Assembly (NCBI GenBank): GCA_036405135.1
Contig: DASWYF010000047.1
Span: 62,001 to 126,000 of the forward strand
Source: Verrucomicrobiia bacterium
GTDB lineage: Bacteria; Verrucomicrobiota; Verrucomicrobiia; Limisphaerales; JAEYXS01
Length of the DNA: 64,000 nt
Direction of reading: 5' to 3'
Shown: positions 16,395-25,038 of the stretch, piece after piece
How the letters are laid out: every line of letters begins with the position of its first letter
Numbering within the stretch: position 1 is the stretch's first letter
Notes under the pieces: generated by a model
What the model saw: the letters and a program-made list of their open reading frames with translations, nothing else
Told to the model about the DNA's origin: nothing
The model's database searches: none
Program-made: the position numbers and the translations under genes

Positions 16395-18245
16395 ATGGAA
16401 CATATTCGTAACATTGCGATCATCGCACACGTGGATCACGGCAAAACCACGTTGGTGGACTGCCTTTTGAAGCAGTCTGGTACCTTCCGTGCCAACCAGG
16501 CAGAAACTCAAGTGGAGCGCCTCATGGACTCCATGGACCTGGAAAAGGAAAAGGGCATCACGATCCGTGCGAAGAATGCCGCCTTCAAATACAAGAATTT
16601 CCACATCAACATCGTGGACACTCCAGGTCACGCCGACTTCGGCGGTGAAGTGGAGCGTATCATGAACATGATCGATGGCGTGCTGCTCGTCGTCGATTCC
16701 GCAGAAGGTCCGCAGGCGCAGACGCGTTTCGTGCTCCGCAAAGCGCTCGAAGCCGGTGCCAAGCCGATCGTAGTCATCAACAAGATCGACCGCGACAACG
16801 CGAACCCGAAGAAAGTGCTCGACCAGGTGTTCGAACTCTTCATGTCCCTGAACGCCACCGATGAACAGCTCGACTTCCCGTTCATCTATTGCTCCGCCAA
16901 GCAAGGCTACGCCAAGCTGGAACTGACGGACGCGTCCGACACGATGGAGCCGTTGTTCGAAGGCATCGTGAAGCACATCCCGCCGCCGCGCGCTCATGCA
17001 GGCACGGGTTTCCAGTTGCTCGTGGCGAACCTCGATTACAACGATTACGTCGGCCGTATCGCGTTCGGCAAGATCTACGAAGGCAAAGTGAAGAAGGGTG
17101 ATGCCGCCATCTGCCGCCACGGTGACGGCCGCATCTCGAAGGGCAAGATCACGTCTGTCTTCCACTTCGAAGGCATGAAGCGTATCGAGATCGAAGAAGC
17201 ACACGCTGGTGACATCGTGGGTCTCGCCGGTTTCGAAGAAGTGTTCATCGGTGAAACGATTTGCGATTCTGAAGCCCGTCCCGCGCTGCCTTACATCCCG
17301 ATCGATCCGCCGACGATCCAGATGGAATTCGCCGTGAATGACGGGCCTTTGGCCGGTCAGGACGGCAAGCTCGTCACCGCGCGTCACATCTGGGACCGCC
17401 TGGTGAAGGAGATCCGCACGAACGTCGCATTGCGCATCAAGCAGACGAGCGATCCGAAGGTGTTCGAGGTCGCCGGTCGTGGCGAGATGCAGATCGCGAT
17501 CCTCGTGGAGCAGATGCGCCGTGAAGGTCACGAAGTGCTCGTGTCCCGCCCGGAAGTGCTTTGGAAGAAAACGGCGGACGGCAAGTTGCTGGAACCGTTG
17601 GAGAAGGTCTTCGTAGAAATCCCGAGCGAAAACCTCGGCACGATCATGGAGAACCTGTCCTTCCGCAAGGCGCAGATCACGAACATGAATCACGTGGGAA
17701 ATTCTGTCTCCGTGGAAGCCATCGTCCCGATGCGCGGTCTGATCGGTTTCGAGACCGACCTCGTCAACTCGACGAAGGGCATGGGCGTGATGAGCCATCT
17801 CTTCCACGAATACGGCGAAGACCGGGGTGAGATCGCCGCCCGTAAGAATGGTTCCCTGGTGTCCATGGACGCCGGTGAAGCCACCTCCTACGCGCTGAAC
17901 ATGGTGCAGGAACGCGGTCGCCTCATGGTGCAACCGGGTGATGCCATCTACGTGGGTATGATCGTGGGTGAAAATGCCCGTGAGAACGACCTTCCTGTGA
18001 ATCCGGTGAAGGAAAAGAAGCTCACGAACATGCGTTCGCAGGGTGATGGTAAAGGCATTCAGCTCAACGCTCCGTTCAAGCTCAGCTTGGAACGTGCGCT
18101 GGAATACATCGGCTCCGACGAATACGTGGAAGCCACGCCGCTGAACCTGCGCCTCCGTAAGAAGGTGCTCGACGAAAACGCCCGCAAGCGCGCCGCCCAA
18201 GGCCGTTCCATCAAGTTCGTGGAAGAAGGCGCAGCTCAAGCCTAA
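16395..18245 (+). CDS. typA: Ribosome-associated GTPase TypA/BipA
   Basis: 616 residues from the ATG at 16395, the usual length. An in-frame start at 16275 would add 40 unrelated residues. The G domain begins IRNIAIIAHVDHGKTTLVDCLL (G1); IVDTPGHADFGGEVER is G3 and VVINKIDRDNANP is G4. Domain II and the EF-G-like domains follow, with the TypA-specific end (KPTNMR-like region as KLTNMRSQGDGKGIQLN). It binds the 70S ribosome at the elongation-factor site and helps 50S assembly and growth at low temperature or under stress. A strong terminator hairpin follows at 18270-18298. Confidence 0.97.
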   Translation: MEHIRNIAIIAHVDHGKTTLVDCLLKQSGTFRANQAETQVERLMDSMDLEKEKGITIRAKNAAFKYKNFHINIVDTPGHADFGGEVERIMNMIDGVLLVVDSAEGPQAQTRFVLRKALEAGAKPIVVINKIDRDNANPKKVLDQVFELFMSLNATDEQLDFPFIYCSAKQGYAKLELTDASDTMEPLFEGIVKHIPPPRAHAGTGFQLLVANLDYNDYVGRIAFGKIYEGKVKKGDAAICRHGDGRISKGKITSVFHFEGMKRIEIEEAHAGDIVGLAGFEEVFIGETICDSEARPALPYIPIDPPTIQMEFAVNDGPLAGQDGKLVTARHIWDRLVKEIRTNVALRIKQTSDPKVFEVAGRGEMQIAILVEQMRREGHEVLVSRPEVLWKKTADGKLLEPLEKVFVEIPSENLGTIMENLSFRKAQITNMNHVGNSVSVEAIVPMRGLIGFETDLVNSTKGMGVMSHLFHEYGEDRGEIAARKNGSLVSMDAGEATSYALNMVQERGRLMVQPGDAIYVGMIVGENARENDLPVNPVKEKKLTNMRSQGDGKGIQLNAPFKLSLERALEYIGSDEYVEATPLNLRLRKKVLDENARKRAAQGRSIKFVEEGAAQA

Positions 18246-18269
18246 GCGGTTCAGGAATATTTGCATGAG

Positions 18270-18298
18270 AGCGGCGACCTTTTGGTCGCCGCTTTTTT
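18270..18298 (+). terminator. Intrinsic terminator after typA
   Basis: A perfect 10-bp stem (agcggcgacc / ggtcgccgct) with a tttt loop is followed directly by a run of T (18293-18298). It lies 24 bp after the typA stop codon. Confidence 0.9.
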
Positions 18299-18511
18299 AT
18301 TTGTGGTGATATGGTTCATGATGAAAGACGAACCCCGAAGGGAAAAAAGGCGCATAAGGGAAATGGCGTAACTCGATGAACGATGCCATTCATTGGAGTC
18401 AGAGCCGGATATTTAGGGATGGATTCGAGGGCGACAACGAGCAGGAGAGATCGGAGGGAGATTTGAATCGTTGCGAGAAGGGCCTATGTTCTGCTACTTC
18501 CTTTCTGACGA

Positions 18512-20941
18512 ATGACCAATGGTGGCAATCCATCCTGGGAGATGAAACCCGGCACTGTGCTGGGGGCGGATCGTTTTCTCCTGATCGAGCCATTGGGGCA
18601 GGGTGGTATGGGCGTCGTGTGGCTGGCGCATGACCAGCGGCTGGATGAGGACGTGGCGTTGAAGCTGGTGCCACCGGAGATCCGCACGGATGCCGGAGCG
18701 TTGGAGGACTTAAGACGGGAAACGTTGCGGAGCCGCCGCCTGTCGCATCCGAACATCATCCGTCTGCATGATCTGAATGAATTTCCCGGTGAACCGCCGT
18801 TCATCTCCATGGAATTCGTGGATGGGCAGAACGTCGCCGCTTTGAAGGCGAAGCAGCCGAACCGACTTTTCACCTGGGAGCAGTTGCGTCCGATGGCGAA
18901 GCAGCTTTGCGATGCGCTGGATTATGCGCATGGCGAGAAGGTGGTGCATCGCGATCTGAAACCGGCGAACATGATGGTGGACCGGCGGGGGCGGTTGAAG
19001 CTGGCGGATTTCGGACTGGCGGCGGTGGTGACGGAGCTGACCAGCCGTGTCTCCCTCAAAGCGAACACGAGCGGCACGCCTGCCTACATGAGTCCGCAAC
19101 AGATGGATGGCCGCACGCCGCGGGTGACGGATGACATCTACGCGCTGGGTGCCACGTTCTACGAACTGCTGACGAGCAAGCCGCCTTTTTATCACGGAGA
19201 CATCTCGCATCAGGTGCGCAACTTGCCACCGGACCCTATCGAGCAACGCTTGTCGGAACTGGAATTGACGAATGTGGTGCCTGCTTATGTGAGTGAAATC
19301 ATTCTGGCGTGTCTGGCAAAAGAACCGGCGCAACGTCCACAAAATGCTGCCGTTGTGGCGGAGATGTTGCAGCTCGGCGGGCAATCGGTGATGAGCACGC
19401 TGGCGCTGGGTAGCACGCAGTCTTCGGTTTCTGGCAGTGCTTCGTCTGTCCCTTCTGTATCGCGGACGCCTTTATCAGAATCAGTTGCCGCACCATCGGG
19501 AATTCCCATGCCGCATATGGCTGCGGAGGAGCCCGAGCCGTTGCCGGTGGAGAAGCCAAAGGCAGCGCGTGGTAAACTGGTCTTGGCAGTGGTGGCGGGT
19601 TTGTTGGTGTTGGGCGTGATCGGTTTCATGATGCGGCCTGAGACGGTAACTGAGGGAGATGACTCCAATCCGCCGACACCAGTTCCGGTGAATACTGCCT
19701 CTGCAAATACCGCGCCCATGGTTTCTCTCGGCAGGGTGGAGTTGTTCAACGGACGCAATCTGGATGGTTGGAGCAGGATGGGTTCTCCTGATGCCTGGCG
19801 CGTGGAAGACGGTGTGATCAAGGGCACGATGCGCCTGCCGGAGAGGGCGTATCTGATCTCAAACCGACGGGCGCAAAATTTTGAACTGACGTTTGAGTAT
19901 AACCCGGCACGTCAGAAGGAAGGGAATGGTCATCACGGACTTTTTTACCGCGCCACTGCTCCAGCACCGGGAAGAATAGGCAGAGGACTGGCCATGCCGT
20001 TGGAGCCCGGACCAAACAACGGTCGTCTGCTGGTGGGAGATGGCACGGGTTTCATCGATCAACCTATCACTCGCGCGGAGCCTTTGAAGACGGACGACTG
20101 GAACCAGATCCGCGTGCGTGTGGAAGGTACACGGATCACCCAGGCAATCAACGGCGTCACGACTTACGAGGCAGACCGTACAGACTTGTTCGCTTCGCCG
20201 CCCGGCGATCAAATCATGTTCGAGATCTGGACTACCGGGACCGGTGGTGAGCGCTCTATCCAGATACGGAACATCGTATTGCAGCCGTTGGGCCATCCGC
20301 AGAGTAATTCTGGTTTCCGTGGTCGAGTTGACGGCGCGGTTGAGTGGGAAAACCTTTACATGGAAAGACTGGGAAACACAGATGAGTTCCGCAGTATTGA
20401 CCAAGAGGCGTTTCCCTCTGGAAGTTGGACGGTGGAGAATGGCATCTTAAAAACGATCCCGGGTTCGCCGCGCGTAGATCTTTTCACCAAGCGGACTTAT
20501 GGCGATTTTGCCTTTGAGATGATGTATACGCTGGGTGGCTCCGATAACAGCGGTGTCATTTACCGGGCTGCAGCCGGTGGGCGCAATTCGTTCGAGACCG
20601 GGGCTGAACTGCAATTGTTGGGTGCAGATGTCACTGTAAACCAGCCGGAGCAAAGTCATGGTGCTTTGTATGGTTTGCTGCCCCCAACAGGTGCTCCCGG
20701 CATGGGTTCATATGGGGTCAATTTCGTCGAGGTTTGGGTGGAAAAAGGACAAGTGCAGCATTTTCTGAACAAAAATTTAGTGCTGAGCTATGACTGGAAC
20801 AGCCCTGAGCTTCGGCAGAAGATCCAGCAAAGCCGCAATTTTAAGCACCCACAGTTCATGCGGCTGAAGGAAGGGCACATCGTCATCCAGCATTATGGTG
20901 GTGATATGCGGATACGCGCGATGCGGGTGAGAAGGCTGTGA
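18512..20941 (+). CDS. Membrane Ser/Thr kinase with two C-terminal DUF1080-like domains
   Basis: 809 residues. The N-terminal Hanks-type kinase has a glycine loop (GQGGMGVVWLA, 30-39), VALKL lysine K51, the catalytic HRDLKPANMM (H146-D148, K150), DFGLA (D166) and GTPAYMSPQQ activation segment, so it should be active. A Ser/Pro-rich linker and one membrane span (about 355-375, LVLAVVAGLLVLGVIGFMM) follow. Outside the membrane are two DUF1080 (3-keto-disaccharide hydrolase, concanavalin-like) domains at about 408-595 and 610-805 (VELFNGRNLDGWSRMG; GDFAFEMMYTLGGSDNSGVIYR). Architecture suggests a receptor sensing glycans. An alternative start is the ATG at 18542 (MKPGTVLG). Confidence 0.9.
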   Translation: MTNGGNPSWEMKPGTVLGADRFLLIEPLGQGGMGVVWLAHDQRLDEDVALKLVPPEIRTDAGALEDLRRETLRSRRLSHPNIIRLHDLNEFPGEPPFISMEFVDGQNVAALKAKQPNRLFTWEQLRPMAKQLCDALDYAHGEKVVHRDLKPANMMVDRRGRLKLADFGLAAVVTELTSRVSLKANTSGTPAYMSPQQMDGRTPRVTDDIYALGATFYELLTSKPPFYHGDISHQVRNLPPDPIEQRLSELELTNVVPAYVSEIILACLAKEPAQRPQNAAVVAEMLQLGGQSVMSTLALGSTQSSVSGSASSVPSVSRTPLSESVAAPSGIPMPHMAAEEPEPLPVEKPKAARGKLVLAVVAGLLVLGVIGFMMRPETVTEGDDSNPPTPVPVNTASANTAPMVSLGRVELFNGRNLDGWSRMGSPDAWRVEDGVIKGTMRLPERAYLISNRRAQNFELTFEYNPARQKEGNGHHGLFYRATAPAPGRIGRGLAMPLEPGPNNGRLLVGDGTGFIDQPITRAEPLKTDDWNQIRVRVEGTRITQAINGVTTYEADRTDLFASPPGDQIMFEIWTTGTGGERSIQIRNIVLQPLGHPQSNSGFRGRVDGAVEWENLYMERLGNTDEFRSIDQEAFPSGSWTVENGILKTIPGSPRVDLFTKRTYGDFAFEMMYTLGGSDNSGVIYRAAAGGRNSFETGAELQLLGADVTVNQPEQSHGALYGLLPPTGAPGMGSYGVNFVEVWVEKGQVQHFLNKNLVLSYDWNSPELRQKIQQSRNFKHPQFMRLKEGHIVIQHYGGDMRIRAMRVRRL

Positions 20942-20994
20942 GAGATTTCCTGTTTCTTTCAGAACGAACAGTGGCGCCTCCGGTCTAACTTTTG

Positions 20995-21789
20995 ATGCCC
21001 CAAACGGATCCAGCGCAAAACGAAGGCCGCAAGCTGACGCGCAGGCGTTGGATCATTGGCACATTGCTGGCCGCACCGATCCTGGGTGCGCTTAATGCGC
21101 TCTGGTGGGAGCCGACTTGGCTGAAGGTGTCGCGCCCAAAACTTTCCCTGCCGAATGCGAGGACGCGCATCGTGCATCTAACGGACCTTCATCACAAAGG
21201 AGATCGGGCATGGTTGGAAAAGGTGGTGAAAGCCGTCAATACGCAGGAGCCGAAGATCGTTTGCTTTACGGGTGATCTGGTGGAGGAGAGTTCTCATCTG
21301 GCAGAGACGCTCGAGATATTGAGCGGGATCAAAGCACCGATTTTCGGTGTGCCGGGAAATCATGATGACTGGTCGGGGATCAATTTCACTGAGGTGAAGA
21401 AATCGTTTCAGAAAAACGGCGGCGACTGGCTGGAGGATGGCAGTGTGACACTGGAGAATGGGCGGCTGGCAATCGTGGGATCAACCATCAAGAAGGCGAT
21501 GCCGGTGATGCCGACGGCGGAACGACGCATCGCGCTGTTTCACTATCCGCAATGGGTGGAGAAGCTGGGCGGGCAGAAGTATGACTTGATGTTGGCGGGG
21601 CATTCGCACGGCGGCCAGGTGCGGATACCGGGGTATGGTCCGCTCATCGTGCCGTTTCAGGTGGGGAGATATGATTTGGGATTATTCCAAACGGCTGCAG
21701 GGCCGCTGTATGTGAGTTCGGGCATCGGGTGGTTCATGTGGAAGCTGCGATTCAATTGCCGTCCAGAGATCGCGGTGTTCGAGGTGTGA
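20995..21789 (+). CDS. Membrane-anchored/exported metallophosphoesterase
   Basis: 264 residues from the ATG at 20995 (a TTG sits one codon before). The N-terminus is Tat-like or a signal anchor: RKLTRRRWIIG followed by a hydrophobic stretch. The calcineurin-like metal motifs are all present in order: VHLTDLHH (D-x-H), FTGDLVEE (GD), PGNHDDW (GNHD), ALFHYPQ (H) and LAGHSHGGQV (GHxH). It belongs to the YkuE/UDP-diacylglucosamine-pyrophosphatase-like group, which acts at the membrane on phosphoesters; the substrate is unknown. It is 53 bp after the kinase gene on the same strand. Confidence 0.9.
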   Translation: MPQTDPAQNEGRKLTRRRWIIGTLLAAPILGALNALWWEPTWLKVSRPKLSLPNARTRIVHLTDLHHKGDRAWLEKVVKAVNTQEPKIVCFTGDLVEESSHLAETLEILSGIKAPIFGVPGNHDDWSGINFTEVKKSFQKNGGDWLEDGSVTLENGRLAIVGSTIKKAMPVMPTAERRIALFHYPQWVEKLGGQKYDLMLAGHSHGGQVRIPGYGPLIVPFQVGRYDLGLFQTAAGPLYVSSGIGWFMWKLRFNCRPEIAVFEV

Positions 21790-21796
21790 CAGTATT

Positions 21797-22975
21797 TCAC
21801 GGAACAGGTTTACGCGGACCAGGCAGTGGAATTGGGGTGAGGGAAATCACGCCGTTGGTGTGGATATGGAGATCCAGTCCGGCTTGTTCTTTCAGAACCA
21901 GTCTTAGGAGTTCGATGCTTTCAGCTTTGGGGAGGAAACCATAGGTATCTATGCGGATGGGGGTGCTAGTGTTCAGCCCGGGTGATACTTGCAGCGGCAC
22001 ACCGAAGTTATGCTGAAGAACATAGAGAAAATCGCCCAAAGGAATGTCATTCATGGCGAAGGATTGGGGCCAGACAGGGGCAGGGACTGAATTGGTGAAT
22101 GAGATGGAACGCAGCAGATTGGTGACTTTGAAACGGATGGAGACATCAGGATCGGAGAGGAAGCGGGTGAGTACCTGTTGACGGATGGATTCATCCGATT
22201 CCCGTTCGATGAATTGCATTAGAGCATTTCCACGGACAACGGAGTCCGTATCGCTGGAGACTTTGTGCAAGACAGGTTTGATCTCATTTGTAGCCTGAGG
22301 ATGGGCTGCGATCAGCGCTCTGGTGCAGGAGTCACGGACACGCGCATCTGGATGTTGCAACAGAGGAGTGTTTAAAGGGAGGATTGATGAGGCGGCAGTT
22401 TTTCGGCGCGCAACAATATCCAAAGCTTCTTCAACGACCGGTGGTGAAGGGTCGTGGAAAGCTTTCTGCAAGATAGGAATCAAGGCGGCATCTTCCATGC
22501 CGACAGTGTCCAAAAGCCAAATGGCACGCTTGCGCATCTCAGCATCCGGGTGGTCGAGCAGCGGTATAAGTTGTGGAATCGCGCTGTGGCCAGCATGCCC
22601 GAGTCTGGCCAGTCCGACACCTCCCCGCCAATGAATCTCTCCCAAGGTGAGTGGTTGATTGAGGTTCAACCAAGAAGCATTTCTGTACAGGTAAATGTGT
22701 AGGCCTCTTGGGATGGTATCTTCGGCATGAAGCATCTCTACGAAATGAGACAGGGCATCGTCGCCCATCTGGCGAAGGGCATGATCCACCTGATCTGCAG
22801 TTATGAGGTGATAGGAGGGGTGGCGCGCATCTAGTGCGTCCAGATACTCGCTTAGCTTCTTTCCGTCGTACTCGGGTTCAGCCGAGCGATGGATGATGAT
22901 CGCCAACACAACGATGACCGTCGCTATGATGGCGAATGTCCATTTGTATTTCTGAAATGACGGTTTGCTGGTCAT
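21797..22975 (-). CDS. Membrane-anchored HEAT-repeat protein with STN-like end
   Basis: 392 residues. A single N-terminal span (FAIIATVIVVLAIIIH) anchors the protein. Residues ~110-290 contain HEAT-type helical pairs (for example IPQLIPLLDHPDAEMRKRAIWLL and NTPLLQHPDARVRDSCTRALI). The last ~90 residues (MNDIPLGDFLYVLQHNFGVPLQV, ...LLRLVLKEQAGLDLHI) look like the short STN/secretin N-domain fold found in secretins and TonB receptors. No enzyme motif is seen, so it is probably an adaptor in the periplasm. It starts 3 bp after the zinc-ribbon gene and probably shares its transcript. Confidence 0.75.
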   Translation of the reverse strand: MTSKPSFQKYKWTFAIIATVIVVLAIIIHRSAEPEYDGKKLSEYLDALDARHPSYHLITADQVDHALRQMGDDALSHFVEMLHAEDTIPRGLHIYLYRNASWLNLNQPLTLGEIHWRGGVGLARLGHAGHSAIPQLIPLLDHPDAEMRKRAIWLLDTVGMEDAALIPILQKAFHDPSPPVVEEALDIVARRKTAASSILPLNTPLLQHPDARVRDSCTRALIAAHPQATNEIKPVLHKVSSDTDSVVRGNALMQFIERESDESIRQQVLTRFLSDPDVSIRFKVTNLLRSISFTNSVPAPVWPQSFAMNDIPLGDFLYVLQHNFGVPLQVSPGLNTSTPIRIDTYGFLPKAESIELLRLVLKEQAGLDLHIHTNGVISLTPIPLPGPRKPVP

Positions 22976-22978
22976 GCC

Positions 22979-23164
22979 TCAGTCGAAGTCTGAGCAGCTC
23001 ATGAAGTAGTGGCACTTGGGGCAGCGGAGTTTGCATTTCTCGTTGTGGAGTTCCGTGCCGCAACGCGGGCACCAGCGCCAGTATTCACCGGTGACATCAC
23101 AGACATCGGGCGATGCCTCGCTGGAGGGTGCAGGGTCAGACGCGGGCTGGTCATCCTTTGTCAT
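22979..23164 (-). CDS. Zinc-ribbon miniprotein, 61 residues
   Basis: The N-terminal half is Asp/Ser/Pro-rich and probably disordered. The C-terminal half has CPRCGTELHNEKC and LRCPKCHYFMSC, i.e. two C-x2-C knuckles plus extra cysteines and a histidine, ending in SCSDFD. The CPKCHYFMSCSD ending is one I recall as recurring in small proteins of planctomycetes and verrucomicrobia; function unknown. It sits just upstream of the HEAT-repeat gene on the same strand (3-bp gap). Confidence 0.72.
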   Translation of the reverse strand: MTKDDQPASDPAPSSEASPDVCDVTGEYWRWCPRCGTELHNEKCKLRCPKCHYFMSCSDFD

Positions 23165-23206
23165 GTAAGAACGGTAACCACCGCAGCTTGTGTGGCAAGC
23201 GTCCGC

Positions 23207-23557
23207 TTAACCGCCGAAGGCTTTGGCCTTTTGGGCGAGCTGTTTCTGGAGACTGCCGCAGACGAGCTTGCAGAGGTCGAAGACCATCGGGTCAGCGATG
23301 AAGTAGTAGACGTTCAAGCCTTCCTTGCGGCGGCCCACCATGCCGGCATCGGCCAAGAGGGTGAGATGCTTGGAAACATTCGCCTGGCCGGCGCCTGTTT
23401 CGCTCACCAGTTCGCCGACAGTGCGTTCGCCGCTCTCCAGCAACTGGAGCAGGCGCAGCCGCATGGGCTCGGCAAGCACCTTGAAACGGGCCGCCACGAG
23501 TTCCAAGGCTTCAGGCGGCAAACCGGCGGCAGTGGTTTTGGTTTTGACCATACGCAA
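23207..23557 (-). CDS. ArsR-family repressor of the sulfur module
   Basis: 116 residues with the ArsR winged helix: AARFKVLAEPMRLRLLQLLESGERTVGELV, the recognition helix QANVSKHLTLLADAGMV, and the wing GLNVYYFIAD. The only cysteines are C96 and C100 (FDLCKLVCGSL) in the last helix. BigR/SqrR/CstR-type persulfide sensors use a pair that includes a more N-terminal cysteine, so sensing here, if by thiols, would use this C-x3-C pair. It is divergent from the rhodanese/TauE/MBL genes across 65 bp that hold a 22-bp palindrome, strongly suggesting that it controls both directions. Confidence 0.88.
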   Translation of the reverse strand: MRMVKTKTTAAGLPPEALELVAARFKVLAEPMRLRLLQLLESGERTVGELVSETGAGQANVSKHLTLLADAGMVGRRKEGLNVYYFIADPMVFDLCKLVCGSLQKQLAQKAKAFGG

Positions 23558-23566
23558 AATCGTCCC

Positions 23567-23600
23567 TTGACATATATAACTAGTTAGTTATATAGTCAAT
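23567..23600. promoter_or_regulatory. Operator palindrome inside two facing promoters
   Basis: A 22-bp palindrome, tatataacta-gt-tagttatata (23574-23595), perfect apart from the two centre bases. On the + strand TTGACA (23568-23573) and TATAGT (23592-23597) lie 18 bp apart. On the - strand TTGACT (complement of 23595-23600) and TATATG (complement of 23572-23577) lie 17 bp apart. One bound ArsR dimer would cover both promoters and repress the regulator and the sulfur operon together. Confidence 0.78.
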
Positions 23601-23622
23601 TAACATCAAAGTTAAGAACAAT

Positions 23623-24186
23623 ATGAATGCGACCTGTGACATTGCCAGCCGAAACCACCGCGGCCTCACCCCGCAGCAACTGCAAGAGCAGCTAGAGCGC
23701 AAAGAAGTCTGCACCGTCATCGATGTCCGTGAACCGATGGAGTTCGCAGGCGGACACCTGGCCTGCGCCCGGCTGATCCCCTTGGGCGACTTGGAGAAGC
23801 GATTGGTCGAGATCCCGACCGATCAGCCTCTGGTCGTGGTGTGCCGTTCCGGGAAGCGGAGCGGGCAGGCAGCCAGTCTGTTGCAAGGCAAGGGGTTCAA
23901 ACAGGTCCGCTCCTTGGAGGGCGGTCTGATGGCGTGGGAAGCGGCGGGCCTGCCGTTGGAACGCGATGCCAAAGCGCCCATCTCGCTTGAACGCCAAGTA
24001 CGCATCGCCGCCGGGGCCTTGGTCTTGGTGGGTGTGCTGCTGGGCACGTTTGTTCATCCCGCGTTCTACGGATTGAGCGGGTTTGTCGGTGCGGGACTCA
24101 TCTTCGCGGGCATCACGGATTGGTGCGGCATGGGCATGCTGCTGGCCAAGGCGCCGTGGAATCGCTGCCAGACCAGTTGCCGCTGA
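23623..24186 (+). CDS. Rhodanese with C-terminal DUF2892 membrane domain (YgaP-like)
   Basis: 187 residues. The rhodanese domain (about 15-110) has CTVIDVREPMEFAGGHL and the active loop VVCRSGKRSGQA, with the sulfur-accepting cysteine in C-R-S-G-K-R-S. Two membrane spans follow (ALVLVGVLLGTFV; FVGAGLIFAGITDWCGMGMLL) ending in KAPWNRC, the DUF2892 signature. This is the YgaP architecture: a membrane-bound sulfurtransferase carrying persulfides. It begins the + strand operon 66 bp from arsR and is followed after 87 bp by the TauE-like exporter. Confidence 0.93.
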   Translation: MNATCDIASRNHRGLTPQQLQEQLERKEVCTVIDVREPMEFAGGHLACARLIPLGDLEKRLVEIPTDQPLVVVCRSGKRSGQAASLLQGKGFKQVRSLEGGLMAWEAAGLPLERDAKAPISLERQVRIAAGALVLVGVLLGTFVHPAFYGLSGFVGAGLIFAGITDWCGMGMLLAKAPWNRCQTSCR

Positions 24187-24273
24187 ATCGGCAAAGAATG
24201 CGTGGGGTAAGACAAAGCACGGACAGCGAGGGCAATTCCACAAGTCCAAGCTGATATAGGAAGACAAAGGATT

Positions 24274-25011
24274 ATGCTGCTGGCACTCACACTCGGAGCG
24301 GGAATCGGCCTCGCCTTGGGCCTCTTGGGAGGCGGCGGGTCAGTGATCACCGTTCCGGTGCTGGTCTATGCGGCGGGAGTGAGTCCAGCGGATGCGGTCG
24401 CCATGTCGCTGGCGGTGGTTGGTGGCACGAGCTTGGTCGGCGCGTGGCTCAAGCATCGGGAGCAGCAGGTGCATAAGCAGGCCACGATGATGTTTGGCGG
24501 CATCGGCATGCTAGGCGCATGGGCGGGTGCGCATCTCACGCCACTGGTCACACCCAAGACGTTACTGGTGCTCTTTGCGCTGCTGATGGTGAGCATTGCG
24601 ACCATCATGTTACTGCGTAAGGAATCCGAACTGACGCCAAAGCCGGAGTGCCGACCATTTCGTTGCCTCTTGTCCGGGTTAGGTGTCGGGGTGCTCACTG
24701 GGTTTCTGGGCGTAGGCGGCGGTTTCTTGCTGGTGCCTGCGATGGTCATCTTTGGCCGGTTGCCGATGAAGATGGCGGTGGGCACTTCGTTGGTCGTCAT
24801 CGCTTTCAACTCGTTTGCCGGACTCATCGGTCATGGACTCAATGCCCGCCTCGATTGGTCGCTCACGGGTGCGTTCTTGCTGGTGGCCGTCATCGGGATG
24901 ATCGCCGGGAGCCGATTGGCGAATGACTTTCCGGTAGCGCGGCTGCAAAAGGCTTTCGCGGGATTCGTAATGGCTGTTGCCGCGTTCCTGCTCCTGAAGA
25001 ATTTAACTTAA
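24274..25011 (+). CDS. TauE/SafE-family sulfite/sulfur-anion exporter
   Basis: 245 residues, almost entirely hydrophobic with about eight spans in two related halves. Each half starts with a glycine-rich motif (LGLLGGGGSVITVPVLVY and TGFLGVGGGFLLVPAMV), the TauE/SafE hallmark. Family members move sulfite, sulfoacetate or thiosulfate-like anions; with a rhodanese and an MBL-persulfide protein next to it, sulfite or thiosulfate export is the likely role. It lies 27 bp upstream of the MBL gene. Confidence 0.9.
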   Translation: MLLALTLGAGIGLALGLLGGGGSVITVPVLVYAAGVSPADAVAMSLAVVGGTSLVGAWLKHREQQVHKQATMMFGGIGMLGAWAGAHLTPLVTPKTLLVLFALLMVSIATIMLLRKESELTPKPECRPFRCLLSGLGVGVLTGFLGVGGGFLLVPAMVIFGRLPMKMAVGTSLVVIAFNSFAGLIGHGLNARLDWSLTGAFLLVAVIGMIAGSRLANDFPVARLQKAFAGFVMAVAAFLLLKNLT

Positions 25012-25038
25012 AAACGAACACTCAAGATCCACAGGCTT

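Noticed and set aside
16320-18266. 648-codon open frame on the minus strand across typA
   Set aside because: It is the antisense shadow of a clear TypA gene; the His/Arg/Asp/Val-rich composition is typical of reverse-phase G+C-rich coding DNA.
18376-18633. 85-codon + frame ahead of the kinase
   Set aside because: Runs out of frame into the kinase; no family match and no ribosome-binding site.
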